Both the position numbers and the translations under genes were made by a program. Below, piece by piece: positions 29,374-39,724 of a stretch of 64,000 nt of DNA; the stretch's first letter is position 1; the number at the start of each line of letters is the position of its first letter. The stretch spans positions 248,001 through 312,000 of the forward strand of contig NZ_BONX01000036.1 in NCBI RefSeq assembly GCF_016862935.1, given 5' to 3'. The stretch comes from Plantactinospora mayteni. Its GTDB lineage: Bacteria; Actinomycetota; Actinomycetes; Mycobacteriales; Micromonosporaceae. The notes beneath the pieces are model-generated. The model was not told the origin of the DNA, made no database searches, and saw nothing but the letters and a program-made list of their open reading frames with translations.

Positions 29374-31047
29374 ATGACTTCTCCGTACCCGTTCAACCGC
29401 CGACGCTTCGTCTCGGCGGCCGGTGCCGCGACCGCCGGCCTCGTGGTCGGACCGATGCTGCTCAACTCGGACGGCGCCGCCGCGCACATCCCGTCCAGCG
29501 CGGGCGGGCCGCTGCCGACCGGCCTCTTCACCCTCGGGGTCGCCTCCGGCGATCCGCTGCCGGACGGCGTGGTGCTCTGGACCCGCCTCGCCCCACAGCC
29601 GCTGCTCGGCGGCGGCATGCCGGACCGGCCGGTGCCGGTGCACTGGGAGGTCGCCGAGGACGAGCGGTTCCGCCGGATCCGCCGCAAGGGCACCGCGCTG
29701 GCCTCCGCCGAGCTGGCCCACTCGGTGCACGTCGAGGTCTCCGGGCTGCGCGCGGACACCGAATACCACTACCGGTTCCGGGCCGGTCAGGAGGTCTCCC
29801 CGGTCGGCCGGACCCGGACCGCACCGAGCGCGCACGCCCGGCCCCGGCGGCTGCGGTTCGCGTTCGCGAGCTGCCAGGACTACCAGGCCGGGGCGTACAC
29901 CGCGCACCAGCACCTGGCCGAGGAGGATCTGGCCTTCGTCGCGTTCCTCGGCGACTACATCTACGAGAACCGGCCGAACCCGGCGGCGTACCGGGTGCAC
30001 CAGGGCACCGACGAGCCGTACTCGCTGACCGACTACCGCAACCAGCACGCGCAGTACAAGACCGACCCGGATCTGCAACGGGCGCACGGGGCGGTGCCGT
30101 GGATCGTCACCTTCGACGACCACGAGCTGGACAACAACTGGGCCGACGAGATCCCGCAGGACCCGGCGCTACAGACCCCGGAGGCGTTCCGGGCCCGGCG
30201 AAAGGCGGCCTTCCAGGCGTACTACGAGCACATGCCGCTGCGCCGGTCGGCCCTGCCGCGCGGCCTCGACCTGCGGCTCTACCGGCGGCTGCGCTTCGGT
30301 GACCTCGCCAGCGTGCACGTGCTGGACACCCGGCAGTACCGCAGCGACCAGCCGGCAACGCTGGCCGACGCGCAGAACCCCGAACTGTCGATGACCGGGC
30401 CGGAGCAGGAGCGCTGGCTGGTGCACGGGCTGCGGTCGTCCGGCAGCCGGTGGAACCTGCTGGCCAACCAGGTGATGTGGGCGTCCAACGACCGCCAGGC
30501 CGGTCCCGGGCAGACCTTCGACCTGGACAACTGGGACGGCTACCGGGCACAGCGCCGCCGGTTGCTGGAGTTCTTCGGCTCCGGCCAGGTGGACAACCCG
30601 GTGGTACTCACCGGAGACCGGCACTGCACCTGGGTCTGCGACCTGAAGCCGGACTTCGACGACCCGGCCTCACCGGTGGTCGGCGCCGAGATCACCGGTA
30701 CGTCGATCACCTCTGGCGGCAACTCCGACACCGCCGCCTTCCACCGCACGTACGACCCGATCATGGCGGAGAGCCCGCACTGGAAGTACATCGACAACCA
30801 GCGCGGTTACGTGGTCTGCGACGTGACCCCGGAGCGGATGCTCAGCTCGCTGCGGCTGGTCGACACCGTCTGGGCGCCCACCGCCACGGTACGGACCGCC
30901 GCCGAGTTCGTCGTGCTCGCCGGTGAGCCGGGCATCTCCGTACTCAGCCAGGAGACCCCGGCCGCCACCGCCGCCGCGCACACCCGGGCGACCGCCGGAC
31001 CGACCTACCAGGTGACCGAGCACCAGGACTCCTTCCCCCTGCGCTGA
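29374..31047 (+). CDS. phoD: PhoD-type alkaline phosphatase/phosphodiesterase, Tat-exported
   Basis: 557 residues. The N-terminus NRRRFVSAAGAATAG is a twin-arginine signal with a cut near residue 37. The PhoD core follows an Ig-like N-terminal domain: GVASGDPLPDGVVLWTRL (residues 50-67), the metal-binding cysteine in ASCQDY, GDYIYE, FDDHELDNNW, and VVLTGDRHC late in the protein, which build the Ca/Fe site. It would release phosphate from phosphodiesters and monoesters outside the cell, usually under PhoP control, although I see no clear pho box. No strong ribosome-binding site precedes ATG 29374. A bidirectional hairpin separates it from mdh. Confidence 0.93.
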   Translation: MTSPYPFNRRRFVSAAGAATAGLVVGPMLLNSDGAAAHIPSSAGGPLPTGLFTLGVASGDPLPDGVVLWTRLAPQPLLGGGMPDRPVPVHWEVAEDERFRRIRRKGTALASAELAHSVHVEVSGLRADTEYHYRFRAGQEVSPVGRTRTAPSAHARPRRLRFAFASCQDYQAGAYTAHQHLAEEDLAFVAFLGDYIYENRPNPAAYRVHQGTDEPYSLTDYRNQHAQYKTDPDLQRAHGAVPWIVTFDDHELDNNWADEIPQDPALQTPEAFRARRKAAFQAYYEHMPLRRSALPRGLDLRLYRRLRFGDLASVHVLDTRQYRSDQPATLADAQNPELSMTGPEQERWLVHGLRSSGSRWNLLANQVMWASNDRQAGPGQTFDLDNWDGYRAQRRRLLEFFGSGQVDNPVVLTGDRHCTWVCDLKPDFDDPASPVVGAEITGTSITSGGNSDTAAFHRTYDPIMAESPHWKYIDNQRGYVVCDVTPERMLSSLRLVDTVWAPTATVRTAAEFVVLAGEPGISVLSQETPAATAAAHTRATAGPTYQVTEHQDSFPLR

Positions 31048-31077
31048 CACCCGACCCGGGTCGGCGGGAGAGCGGAA

Positions 31078-31119
31078 AGCGCGGGGCCCGGCGTACCACC
31101 GCACGCCGGGCCCCGCGCT
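31078..31119. terminator. Bidirectional terminator between phoD and mdh
   Basis: A perfect 17-bp inverted repeat (31078-31094 with 31103-31119) around an 8-nt loop lies between the two convergent genes. It starts with AAAGC and ends with GCTT, so it has a weak A- and T-flank on both sides. Confidence 0.85.
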
Positions 31120-31133
31120 TCGCCGCTGACAGC

Positions 31134-32084
31134 TCACATGTTGGCGATGTCGCCCTGCTTGGCCCGGACCGCCTCGGCGGCGGCCTTCAGGCTGTCGATC
31201 TCGTCGGCGTCCAGCGGCGTCTCCACGATCCGGCGTACGCCCTCCCGGCCGATCTCGGCCTCGACGCCCAGGTAGACACCGGAGATGCCGAACTCGCCGT
31301 CGACCCAGGCGCAGACCGGCATCACCTCGCCGGAGTCGGTCGCCACGGCCCGCGCCATCCGGGCGGCGGCGGCCGACGGGGCGTAGTACGCCGAACCGGT
31401 CTTGAGCAGCGCGACCACCTCGGCCCCACCGTTGCGGGTGCGTACCACCAGCTCCTCGATCTGCTCCGCCGGCATCACGTCGCGCAGCGGCTTGCCGTCG
31501 ACGGTGCTGCGGGACGGCACCGGCACCATCGTGTCGCCGTGCGAGCCGAGGGTGAGGGTCCGCACCGAGCCGACCTGCACGCCGAGCGCCTCGGCGACGA
31601 AGTTGGTGAACCGGGCGGTGTCGAGCATGCCGGCCTGGCCGAGCACCCGGTTGCGCGGGAACTGGGTGGCGATCTGGGCCAGCGCGGTCATCTCGTCCAG
31701 CGGGTTGGAGACGACGATGACCACGGCGTTCGGGGCGTACTTGGCGACGTTCTCGGCGACCTGCCGGACGATCCGGGCGTTGGTCTCCAGCAGGTCCATC
31801 CGGCTCATCCCCGGCTTGCGGGGCAGCCCGGCGGTGATCACGACGACGTCGGAGCCCTCGAGCTGCTCGTAGCCCTCGCCGTTCTTGCCGGTCGTCACAC
31901 CGACGACCCTGGTCTCGAAGCCCTCCACCGGGCGCGACTGGTTGAGGTCCAGCGCGATGCCCTCGGGCTTGCCCTCGATGATGTCGGTGATCACGACAGT
32001 GTCGAAGACGTCGTACTCCGCCAGGCGCTGCGCGGTCGTCGAGCCGTAGAAGCCGGCACCGACTACGGTGACCTTTTTGCCCAT
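31134..32084 (-). CDS. mdh: Malate dehydrogenase
   Basis: NAD-dependent interconversion of malate and oxaloacetate. The 316-residue protein is the LDH-like type: Rossmann motif VGAGFYGSTTAQ, the substrate loop GLPRKPGMSRMDLL whose arginines favour malate over lactate, VVSNPLDEMT, and the catalytic His in GSHGDTMVP. GGGAG lies 11 bases before the ATG. It is a single gene that converges on phoD, 50 bp upstream of a 270-bp spacer to folD. Together with icd, sucCD and ppc it covers the oxaloacetate node. Confidence 0.97.
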   Translation of the reverse strand: MGKKVTVVGAGFYGSTTAQRLAEYDVFDTVVITDIIEGKPEGIALDLNQSRPVEGFETRVVGVTTGKNGEGYEQLEGSDVVVITAGLPRKPGMSRMDLLETNARIVRQVAENVAKYAPNAVVIVVSNPLDEMTALAQIATQFPRNRVLGQAGMLDTARFTNFVAEALGVQVGSVRTLTLGSHGDTMVPVPSRSTVDGKPLRDVMPAEQIEELVVRTRNGGAEVVALLKTGSAYYAPSAAAARMARAVATDSGEVMPVCAWVDGEFGISGVYLGVEAEIGREGVRRIVETPLDADEIDSLKAAAEAVRAKQGDIANM

Positions 32085-32354
32085 GGTCGTCCCACTCCCT
32101 GCTACCCGTCTGGTTATTTCCGGACGGTATCAGCCAGGAGTGTTCGGTTCTGGCCAGGGGCGGAATTGCCTGCCGTCGCTCACACCCGCACCGGCCGGCA
32201 CCCGCCCGGGTCCACAACCCCGCCCTGGTCCGAATCCCGGCTCGGCGACGACAAGGTGGTGCGGCTGCCCCGCCCGGATCGGCGGGCCGGACCGGCCAGT
32301 CCGGGACAGCCCTTCCCGGTCACGGATCGACGGGCCGGGCGCTGCCAGTCCGGG

Positions 32355-33236
32355 TCAGCCCTGTTCGGCCGGCTCCAGCTCGGCTTCGGCCCGTTCCACC
32401 ACGTTGGTCAGCAGCATCGCCCGGGTCATCGGACCGACTCCGCCCGGCATCGGCACCAGCTTGCCGGCCACCTCGGCGACGTCGGGGCCGACGTCGCCGG
32501 TGTAGCGGCCCTTGCCGTCCGCGCCGATCACCCGGGTGATCCCGACGTCGACCACCACCGCGCCGGGGCGCACCATGTCGGCGGTGAGCAGGCCCGGCAC
32601 TCCGGCCGCCACGATCACGATGTCGGCGGCCCGGGTGTGCGCGGCCAGGTCGAGGGTGCCGGTGTGGCAGAGCGTCACTGTCGCGTTCTCGCTGCGCCGG
32701 GTCAGCAGCAGCCCGAGTGGCCGGCCGACCGTGTTGCCCCGGCCGACCACCGCCACCTCGGCGCCGCGCAGCGGCACCTCGTGCCGGCGGAGCAGCTCGA
32801 CGATGCCGCGCGGGGTGCAGGGCAGCGGGCCGGGATAACCGAGTACGAGCCGGCCGAGGTTGACCGGGTGCAGCCCGTCGGCGTCCTTGTCCGGGTCGAT
32901 CATCTCCAGTACCCGCTGGGTGTCCAGGTGGGCCGGGAGCGGGAGCTGCACGATGTAGCCGTGGCAGGCCGGGTCGGCGTTGAGTTCGGCGACCGTGGCG
33001 TCGACCTGTTCCTGAGTGGCGTCGGCCGGCAGCTCACGGCGGATCGAGGCGATCCCCACCTCGGCGCAGTCCCGGTGCTTGCCGTTGACGTACGCCTGGG
33101 AGCCGGGGTCCTCGCCGACCAGCACCGTACCCAGCCCCGGCACGACGCCTCGCTCGGCCAGCGCCTTCACCCGGTCGCGCAGTTCGTCCTTGATGTGTGC
33201 CGCGGTCGCTTTGCCGTCGAGAAGGGTGGCCGTCAC
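32355..33236 (-). CDS. folD: Bifunctional methylenetetrahydrofolate dehydrogenase/cyclohydrolase
   Basis: Makes 10-formyltetrahydrofolate from 5,10-methylenetetrahydrofolate in two steps with NADP. The 293-residue protein shows [14 protein letters not shown] with the catalytic lysine, [11 protein letters not shown], the loop [11 protein letters not shown], the NADP-binding [16 protein letters not shown], and the C-terminal [17 protein letters not shown] start at 33236. Its product is the formyl donor for both transformylase activities of the PurN-PurH fusion encoded at 43678-45876. Confidence 0.97.
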   Translation of the reverse strand: MTATLLDGKATAAHIKDELRDRVKALAERGVVPGLGTVLVGEDPGSQAYVNGKHRDCAEVGIASIRRELPADATQEQVDATVAELNADPACHGYIVQLPLPAHLDTQRVLEMIDPDKDADGLHPVNLGRLVLGYPGPLPCTPRGIVELLRRHEVPLRGAEVAVVGRGNTVGRPLGLLLTRRSENATVTLCHTGTLDLAAHTRAADIVIVAAGVPGLLTADMVRPGAVVVDVGITRVIGADGKGRYTGDVGPDVAEVAGKLVPMPGGVGPMTRAMLLTNVVERAEAELEPAEQG

Positions 33237-33710
33237 AGCCAGATCGTCTCACGCGATCCGGCCGGACGCCCCGGCACCCGGCTGGCCGGTACCGGGATCG
33301 GCCACTCGGCCAAGGCCCGGTCGGCCGGGCGTCCGACACCTCGCGTTAACTATAAGTAACCGTGTCCTTGGTCACGCTAAGTAAGATCTTGTGGAGTTGT
33401 CCACATTATGGAAGGGCCGATCTAGGCGAATGCGGACCAATCTTCGCCGCCAAATCATCGCACTCAGCGTGTTCCCGCAAGGCTAATCGTGGCTAAAAGT
33501 TCTAGATGACCGAATCGGCCCATCAACCGAGCCGAAGGCGCGTTAGCAGCTCAGAGCGGATGCGCGCAAGTCTTGCCGACACCTTGTGTTACTGATTTGT
33601 AATCATCCAGTTTGGCCAGGCGTACCGCTACGACCTACCTTTGCCAAGCGTTGCACAGCGTTACCTCTGTGTGGTGACGACTGCTCAGCGTAAGGAGACA
33701 AGGAGGCTCA
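33237..33710. other. AT-richer spacer upstream of importer 1
   Basis: This 474-bp region is visibly less GC-rich than anything around it from 33340 onwards. It holds no gene that I can support. It should carry the divergent promoters of folD and of the first peptide-type importer. A candidate promoter at 33612-33641 is listed separately. Confidence 0.5.
33612..33641 (+). promoter_or_regulatory. Candidate promoter of importer operon 1
   Basis: TTGGCC at 33612-33617, an 18-bp spacer, and TACCTT at 33636-33641 point towards the substrate-binding protein gene and would give an untranslated leader of about 60 nt. Confidence 0.5.
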
Positions 33711-35342
33711 ATGCAGGTTCGTAGGCTCGCCGCCTGGACCGCCCTCCCCCTTGCCGCGACCCTCGGCCTCGCGGCCTGTGGCAGTGGCGGCGACTCGGGG
33801 GAGAGCGACCCGAATGCGACGGTTTCGGTCCAGATCGCGGAACCACAGCACCTGATTTCCACCAACACCAACGACTCGAGCGGTAACCAGGTGCTGTCCG
33901 CCCTGTTCACCCCGCTGGTCGACTACGACGAGCAGAACAAGCCGTACGAGGTCGCCGCGGAGTCCGTGACGTCGACCGACAACGTGACCTGGACGATCAA
34001 GCTGAAGGACGGCTACACCTTCCACGACGGCGAGAAGGTGACCGCGGACAGCTACCTCAACGCCTGGAACTACGGTGCCTACGCGCCGAACGGCCAGGGC
34101 AACAGCTACTTCTTCGAGAAGATCGCCGGCTACGAGGACCTCCAGTCGACCGACCCGGACGGCGACGGCCCGCAGAAGGCGCCGGAGCCGAAGAGCGACA
34201 CGCTGACCGGGCTGAAGAAGGTCGACGACCTGACCTTCACCGTGACGCTGGCGAAGCCGTACGCCGAGTTCAAGACGGTGCTCGGCTACACGGCGTTCTA
34301 CCCGCTGCCGGCGGCGGCCTTCTCGGCGCCCGGCGTGATCAAGGACGGCTTCGAGGACGCCCCGATCGGCAACGGCCCCTTCAAGATGAAGGGCACCTGG
34401 CAGCACGACGCCAAGGTCGAGGTCGAGCGCTACGACGCGTACCCGGGTGAGAAGCCGAAGATCGCCGGCGCCGAGTTCCGGATCTACCAGCAGCTCACCG
34501 CGGCGTACGCGGACGTGCTGTCGGACAACCTCGACGTGGACGTGACCGTACCGACCGAGAGCCTGAGCACCGCGGCGACGGACCTGGGCGACCGGTTCCA
34601 GCAGAGCCCCGCCTCGTCCTTCCAGTTCGTGGCCTTCCCCACGTTCCAGAAGGAGTTCAGCAAGCCGGACGTGCGCAAGGCGGTCTCCATGGCGATCGAC
34701 CGGGACGAGATCACCAGGTCGATCTTCAAGGAGTCGCAGATCTCGGCGCGCTCGTTCGTCTCCCCGGTGGTCGCCGGCTACCGCGACGACACCTGCGGCG
34801 AGTCCTGCGAGTTCAACCCGGCCAAGGCCAAGGAGCTGTACCAGGCCGCCGGTGGGCCTGCCGAGCTGAAGATCACCTACAACGGTGACGGTGGGCACAA
34901 GGACTGGGTCGACGCGACCTGCAACCAGCTCAAGGCCAACCTGGGCGTGGAGTGCGTCGGTGCGGCCGAGCCGAAGTTCTCGGACCTGCTGACCAAGGTC
35001 GACAACAAGCAGCCGGTCGGCCTGATCCGGCTGGGCTGGCTGATGGACTACCCGTCGATGGAGAACTACCTCGGCCCGCTGTACACCACCAACGGCTCGT
35101 CGAACTACTACGGGTACAGCAACCCGGACTTCGACCGGCTGGTGCAGGAGGGTACGGCCGCCGCGACCCCGGACGAGGCGGTCAAGAAGTACCAGCAGGC
35201 CGAGGACATCCTGGCCGCCGAGATGCCGGTGATCCCGCTCCGGTTCGGCCAGAACGTCTACGCGCACTCGACCCGGGTCAAGAACGTCGAGGTCGACCTC
35301 TTCCAGGTCGTCGACATGACCAAGATCGAGGTCGTCAGCTGA
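33711..35342 (+). CDS. Peptide-type ABC importer 1, substrate-binding lipoprotein
   Basis: 543 residues, SBP_bac_5 (OppA/DppA) fold. The lipoprotein signal ends LAAC with the acylated Cys at residue 23. Typical features are NTVSVQIAEPQHL-type opening of the mature chain, the LKDGYTFHDGEKVTADSYLNAWNY lid region (residues 98-121), NGPFKMKGTWQHD, and IGYSNPDFDRL-like C-terminal strands. A CGESC pair near residue 365 could form a disulfide. AAGGAG and GGAGG precede ATG 33711. First gene of a five-gene importer operon and closely similar to the protein at 61735-63366. Substrate probably short peptides or a similar small molecule; not determined by sequence. Confidence 0.95.
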   Translation: MQVRRLAAWTALPLAATLGLAACGSGGDSGESDPNATVSVQIAEPQHLISTNTNDSSGNQVLSALFTPLVDYDEQNKPYEVAAESVTSTDNVTWTIKLKDGYTFHDGEKVTADSYLNAWNYGAYAPNGQGNSYFFEKIAGYEDLQSTDPDGDGPQKAPEPKSDTLTGLKKVDDLTFTVTLAKPYAEFKTVLGYTAFYPLPAAAFSAPGVIKDGFEDAPIGNGPFKMKGTWQHDAKVEVERYDAYPGEKPKIAGAEFRIYQQLTAAYADVLSDNLDVDVTVPTESLSTAATDLGDRFQQSPASSFQFVAFPTFQKEFSKPDVRKAVSMAIDRDEITRSIFKESQISARSFVSPVVAGYRDDTCGESCEFNPAKAKELYQAAGGPAELKITYNGDGGHKDWVDATCNQLKANLGVECVGAAEPKFSDLLTKVDNKQPVGLIRLGWLMDYPSMENYLGPLYTTNGSSNYYGYSNPDFDRLVQEGTAAATPDEAVKKYQQAEDILAAEMPVIPLRFGQNVYAHSTRVKNVEVDLFQVVDMTKIEVVS

Positions 35343-35359
35343 GCTGACCGCACGGCCGC

Positions 35360-35394
35360 TCCGGGCCACCCGGTAACTCCTCGGGTGGCCCGGA
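35360..35394 (+). terminator. Intercistronic hairpin after binding-protein gene 1
   Basis: A perfect 13-bp stem (35360-35372 with 35382-35394) follows the binding-protein stop by 17 bp and is trailed by CCGTTT. Such hairpins usually let only part of transcription through, so that binding protein exceeds membrane subunits. Confidence 0.75.
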
Positions 35395-35448
35395 CCGTTT
35401 CTCCCGCACGCACCGCGCCCCAGCCATTCCCACGGAGAGTAGGCAAGC

Positions 35449-36387
35449 ATGTTCCGCTACCTCGTGCGGCGCCTGCTTCAGATGGTCCTGGCCTTCTTCG
35501 GGACCACTCTGATCGTCTACGCGCTGATGTTCGCCGGACAGGGTGATCCCATCCAGGCACTCGCCGGTGAGCGCCCGGTCAGCGAGGCGCAGCGGGCGTA
35601 CCTGACCGAGAAGTTCCACCTCGACCAGACCGGCGTCGGCGGCTTCTTCTACCGCTATGTCGACTACGTCGGCAACCTGCTCCGGGGCGACCTCGGCGAC
35701 TCGCTCACCGGCCGGAAGATCAGCGACATGCTGGCCCAGGCGTGGCCGGTCACGGTGAAACTGGCGATCATCGGGCTGCTGGTGGCGATCCTGGTCGGCG
35801 TCACCGCCGGGATCATCGCCGGGCTCCGCAGGGGCGGCATCTTCGACAACGCCACCCTGGCGCTGACCCTGCTGGTGCTGGGCATCCCCACCATCGTGCT
35901 GGCGCCGCTCGCCCAGTACTTCCTCGGCGTCAAGCTGCCGCTCTTCCCGCCGACCGCCGGCTCGGAGCCCAGCATCTACGCCCTACTGCTACCCGGCATC
36001 GTGCTCGGCTCCCTGTCGCTGGCCACCGCGCTGCGACTGACCCGTACCTCGGTGGCCGAGAACCTGCGCTCGGACTACGTACGGACCGCGAAGGCCAAGG
36101 GGCTGCCGATCCGGCGCATCGTCAGCGTGCACGTACTCCGGAACTCGCTGATCCCGGTGATCACCTTCCTCGGCGTCGAACTCGGCAACCTGATGAGCGG
36201 CGCGATCATCACCGAGGGCGTCTTCAACATCCCGGGAGTCGGGTTCAACCTCTTCCGCGGCATCAAGACCGAGGACGGCCCGCTGGTGGTCGGCCTGGTC
36301 AGCGTGCTGGTCGTGGTCTATCTGGTGTCGAACCTCGTGGTGGACGTCCTCTACGCCGTCCTCGACCCCCGCATCCGGTACGAGTGA
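35449..36387 (+). CDS. Peptide-type ABC importer 1, permease B
   Basis: 312 residues, DppB/OppB class. Six membrane spans are visible, beginning MVLAFFGTTLIVYALMFAG. The binding-protein-dependent permease motif lies in ENLRSDYVRTAKAKGL (EAA loop), and the C-terminus VLDPRIRYE is the family hallmark. It forms the membrane channel with permease C. GGAGAG lies upstream of ATG 35449. It stands 106 bp after the binding-protein gene, past the hairpin, and 9 bp before permease C. Confidence 0.95.
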   Translation: MFRYLVRRLLQMVLAFFGTTLIVYALMFAGQGDPIQALAGERPVSEAQRAYLTEKFHLDQTGVGGFFYRYVDYVGNLLRGDLGDSLTGRKISDMLAQAWPVTVKLAIIGLLVAILVGVTAGIIAGLRRGGIFDNATLALTLLVLGIPTIVLAPLAQYFLGVKLPLFPPTAGSEPSIYALLLPGIVLGSLSLATALRLTRTSVAENLRSDYVRTAKAKGLPIRRIVSVHVLRNSLIPVITFLGVELGNLMSGAIITEGVFNIPGVGFNLFRGIKTEDGPLVVGLVSVLVVVYLVSNLVVDVLYAVLDPRIRYE

Positions 36388-36396
36388 GGAACTGGG

Positions 36397-37317
36397 ATGA
36401 GTGAGCTGGAAACCGTCGCGGCGGCGGAGATGAGCGGCGGCAAGGCCGACCCGGCCGCCCGGCCGCGCAGCCTGGCCGGCGACGCCTGGCGCGACCTGCG
36501 CCGCAACCCGATCTTCTGGATCTCGCTGGTACTGGTCCTGGCGGTCACCGCGATGGCGGCCTTCCCCGGCCTGTTCACCTCGAACGACCCGCACGACTGC
36601 ACGCTGGCCCGGCAGCACGCCGGCCCCGGCGGCGGCGCCCCCTTCGGGTACGACTTCCAGGGCTGCGACATCTACGCCCGTTCGGTTTTCGGTGCTCGGG
36701 CATCGCTGCTGGTCGGCGCGTTCTCCGCGCTGGTCACCGGGCTGATCGCGATCACCGTCGGCATGCTCGCCGGCTACTTCGGCCGGTGGATCGACGCGGC
36801 GCTGTCCCGGGTGATCGACGTGGTACTCGGCATCCCGCTGCTGCTCGCCGCGATCGTGATGCTCAAGCGGATCAGCAGCGACAGCCCGAACGTCCGGATC
36901 ATCGCGGTGATCTTCGTACTCTCGATCCTCGGCTGGACCACCGCCGCCCGGGTGATCCGCTCCTCGGTGATCAGCGCCAAGCAGCAGGACTACGTGGCGG
37001 CGGCCCGGATGCTCGGCGCCGGCAACGGCCGGACCATGTGGCGGCACATCCTGCCCAACTCGCTGGCCCCGGTGATCGTGGTACTGACCATCGCGCTCGG
37101 CTCGTTCATCGCCGCCGAGGCGACGCTCTCGTTCCTCGGCATCGGCCTGAGGGCGCCGACCATCTCCTGGGGCATCGACATCGACGCCGGCCGGACGCAC
37201 ATGCGGGAGTCGGCGATCCCGCTGGTGGTGCCGTCGACCTTCCTGGCGCTGACCGTACTGGCCTTCATCATGCTCGGCGACGCGATCCGCGACGCCTTCG
37301 ACCCGAAGCTGCGGTGA
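36397..37317 (+). CDS. Peptide-type ABC importer 1, permease C
   Basis: 306 residues, DppC/OppC class, with an N-terminal OppC_N segment (LAGDAWRDLRRNPIFWISL) and six spans. The EAA loop is seen as QQDYVAAARMLGAGNGRTM, and the ending GDAIRDAFDPKLR is typical. The periplasmic loop has a CTLARQH...GCDIYARSVFGAR pattern with two cysteines also present in the paralogue. ATG 36397 is 9 bp after permease B. Pairs with it to form the channel. Confidence 0.95.
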   Translation: MSELETVAAAEMSGGKADPAARPRSLAGDAWRDLRRNPIFWISLVLVLAVTAMAAFPGLFTSNDPHDCTLARQHAGPGGGAPFGYDFQGCDIYARSVFGARASLLVGAFSALVTGLIAITVGMLAGYFGRWIDAALSRVIDVVLGIPLLLAAIVMLKRISSDSPNVRIIAVIFVLSILGWTTAARVIRSSVISAKQQDYVAAARMLGAGNGRTMWRHILPNSLAPVIVVLTIALGSFIAAEATLSFLGIGLRAPTISWGIDIDAGRTHMRESAIPLVVPSTFLALTVLAFIMLGDAIRDAFDPKLR

Positions 37318-37322
37318 ATCAG

Positions 37323-38366
37323 ATGAGCGACCAATTCGGCCGGCAGGGTGCCGTCGCGACGGCGGCGGCCGGTGGCGACGGCGGGCACCTGCTGGAGGTA
37401 CGGGACCTCTTCGTCGAGTTCCGCACCCGGGACGGTGTGGCCAAGGTGATCAACGGCGTCTCGTACCACCTGGACGCCGGGGAGACCCTGGCGGTACTCG
37501 GCGAGTCCGGCTCCGGCAAGTCGGTGACCGCCCAGGCGATCATGGGCATCCTGGACATGCCACCGGCGGTCATCCCGGGCGGGCAGATCCTCTACCGCGG
37601 TACCGACCTGCTGAAGCTCCCCGAGGAGGAGCGCCGGAAGGTACGCGGAAAACAGATCTCGATGATCTTCCAGGACGCGCTCTCCGCGCTGAACCCGGTC
37701 TTCCCGGTCGGCTGGCAGATCGGCGAGATGCTGCGGCTGCGCGAGGGGCTGTCCCGGGCCCAGGCCAAGCGCCGGGCGATCGAGCTGATGGAACTGGTCA
37801 AGATCCCGGCCGCGAAACAGCGGATCGGCGACTACCCGCACCAGTTCTCCGGCGGCATGCGCCAGCGGGTCATGATCGCGATGTCGCTGGCGCTCGACCC
37901 GGCGGTGCTGATCGCCGACGAGCCCACCACCGCGCTGGACGTGACCGTGCAGGCCCAGATCATGGATCTGCTCGGCGAACTCCGCCGGGACCTGGACATG
38001 GCGATGATCCTGATCACCCACGACCTCGGGGTCGTCGCCGACGTGGCCGACCGGATCGCCGTGATGTACGCCGGCCGGATCGTCGAGCACGCCGACGTGC
38101 ACTCGCTGTACGAGGCACCGGCGCACCCGTACACCAAGGGGTTGCTGGAGTCGATTCCGCGGCTCGACCACAAGGGGCAGCGGCTGACCACCATCAAGGG
38201 CCTGCCGCCCAACCTGATGCGGATCCCCAGCGGATGCCCCTTCCACCCGCGCTGCCCGTACGCCCGGCAGGAGTGCGTCGACGTCGTACCGGCCGTCCGG
38301 TCGCTCGGCGACGGCCGGACCAGCGCCTGTCACCTCGCCCAGGAGGTCCTCGATGGCCGCATCTGA
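37323..38366 (+). CDS. Peptide-type ABC importer 1, ATPase D
   Basis: 347 residues, DppD/OppD class. Walker [11 protein letters not shown]-loop [11 protein letters not shown], signature FSGGMRQRV, Walker [14 protein letters not shown]-loop ITHDLGVV, then the oligopeptide-ATPase C-terminal domain with four cysteines ([14 protein letters not shown]...C) that in relatives bind an iron-sulfur cluster. ATG 37323 lies 5 bp after permease C and starts the conserved sequence; the frame upstream is a shadow. Overlaps ATPase F by 14 bp. Confidence 0.95.
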   Translation: MSDQFGRQGAVATAAAGGDGGHLLEVRDLFVEFRTRDGVAKVINGVSYHLDAGETLAVLGESGSGKSVTAQAIMGILDMPPAVIPGGQILYRGTDLLKLPEEERRKVRGKQISMIFQDALSALNPVFPVGWQIGEMLRLREGLSRAQAKRRAIELMELVKIPAAKQRIGDYPHQFSGGMRQRVMIAMSLALDPAVLIADEPTTALDVTVQAQIMDLLGELRRDLDMAMILITHDLGVVADVADRIAVMYAGRIVEHADVHSLYEAPAHPYTKGLLESIPRLDHKGQRLTTIKGLPPNLMRIPSGCPFHPRCPYARQECVDVVPAVRSLGDGRTSACHLAQEVLDGRI

Positions 38367-39429
38367 TCCGACGAACCCGCGGTACGGCTCCGGCGGCACC
38401 GGGCCGACCGCACCGGTCAAGCCGCGCGGCGAGACGGTGCTGCGGGTCGAGAACGTCGTCAAGCACTTCCCGATCTCCCAGGGCATCGTCTTCAAACGGC
38501 AGATCGGCGCGGTCAAGGCGGTCGACGGGGTCAGCTTCGAACTGCGCCGGGGCGAGACCCTCGGGATCGTCGGCGAGTCCGGCTGTGGCAAGTCGACCCT
38601 GGCCAAGCTGCTGATGCGGCTGGAGACGCCGACCGCCGGCCGGGCGATGCTGGAGGGCCGGGACATGTTCAAGCTCTCCGGCGCGGCGCTGCGCCGGATG
38701 CGCCGGAACGTGCAGATGGTCATGCAGGACCCGTACACCTCGTTGAACCCGCGGATGACGGTCGGCGACATCATCGGCGAGCCGTTCGACATCCACCCGG
38801 ACGCGGCGCCGCGTGGCGCCCGCCGGCAGCGGGTGCAGGAGCTGCTGGAGCTGGTCGGGCTGAACCCGGAGCACATCAACCGGTACCCGCACCAGTTCTC
38901 CGGCGGGCAGCGGCAGCGGATCGGGATCGCCCGGGCCCTCGCGCTGAAGCCCGAGGTGATCGTCTGCGACGAGCCGGTGTCGGCGCTGGACGTGTCGATC
39001 CAGGCCCAGGTGATCAACCTGCTGGAGAGCCTCCAGGACGAACTGGGCCTCTCCTACATCTTCATCGCGCACGACCTGTCGGTGGTCCGGCACATCGCGG
39101 ACCGGGTCGCGGTGATGTACCTGGGCAAGATCGTGGAGATCGGTACCGAGGACGAGATCTACGAGCGGCCGACCCACCCGTACACCCAGGCGCTGCTCTC
39201 GGCGGTGCCGGTGCCGGACCCGAAGGCGCGGGCGCACCGCGAGGTCATCCGGCTCGACGGGGACGTACCGTCGCCGGCCAACCCGCCGTCGGGCTGCCGG
39301 TTCCGCACCCGGTGCTGGAAGGCGCAGGAGGTCTGCGCCACCCAGGAGCCGCAGCTCGTGCTCCGGGCCGTCGAGCCGCACCCGTCGGCCTGCCACTTCG
39401 CCGAAGTCAGTGCACGACGAATGGCATAG
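38353..39429 (+). CDS. Peptide-type ABC importer 1, ATPase F
   Basis: 358 residues, DppF/OppF class, partner of ATPase D. Walker [11 protein letters not shown]-loop [12 protein letters not shown], signature FSGGQRQRI, Walker [14 protein letters not shown]-loop IAHDLSVV, and the C-terminal [14 protein letters not shown]...C cysteine cluster. A 35-residue Gly/Pro/Thr-rich N-terminal extension precedes the ATPase fold. Very similar to the product of 57504-58529. Last gene of the operon; a hairpin follows at 39547. Confidence 0.95.
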   Translation: MAASDPTNPRYGSGGTGPTAPVKPRGETVLRVENVVKHFPISQGIVFKRQIGAVKAVDGVSFELRRGETLGIVGESGCGKSTLAKLLMRLETPTAGRAMLEGRDMFKLSGAALRRMRRNVQMVMQDPYTSLNPRMTVGDIIGEPFDIHPDAAPRGARRQRVQELLELVGLNPEHINRYPHQFSGGQRQRIGIARALALKPEVIVCDEPVSALDVSIQAQVINLLESLQDELGLSYIFIAHDLSVVRHIADRVAVMYLGKIVEIGTEDEIYERPTHPYTQALLSAVPVPDPKARAHREVIRLDGDVPSPANPPSGCRFRTRCWKAQEVCATQEPQLVLRAVEPHPSACHFAEVSARRMA

Positions 39430-39546
39430 GGGTTCACGAACCAGCGCTGCAACCCCCTGACCAGGGACATCCCGCCTGGTGTGACCGCACCCGGTGCACT
39501 GAACCTTTTCGGCCTGAACCGCACGGCGCACACGCGCCGCGTCCGA

Positions 39547-39571
39547 CCTTGCGGTCCGCCCGACCGCAAGG
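39547..39571 (+). terminator. Terminator hairpin of importer operon 1
   Basis: A perfect 10-bp stem (39547-39556 with 39562-39571), five-base loop, about 120 bp after the last ATPase stop. No U-tract; G-run follows. Confidence 0.55.
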
Positions 39572-39724
39572 GGAGGTGGAAGCAGGTTCAACATTGGCCA
39601 GGGTCGCGCCGGATTGGCACAGAACCGTGATTACCCGAGAGCCGTCGCTGTCTACCGTTATGCCCGTGCCCAGTGAATCCGCATCGGTGCAGGTGGTTCA
39701 GGTCTAGACTTTTCGGGAGTTGTG

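Noticed and set aside
33237-33710. A horizontally acquired island suggested by the AT-rich spacer
   Set aside because: The AT-rich stretch is confined to about 370 bp without genes or mobility functions; a promoter region is sufficient explanation.
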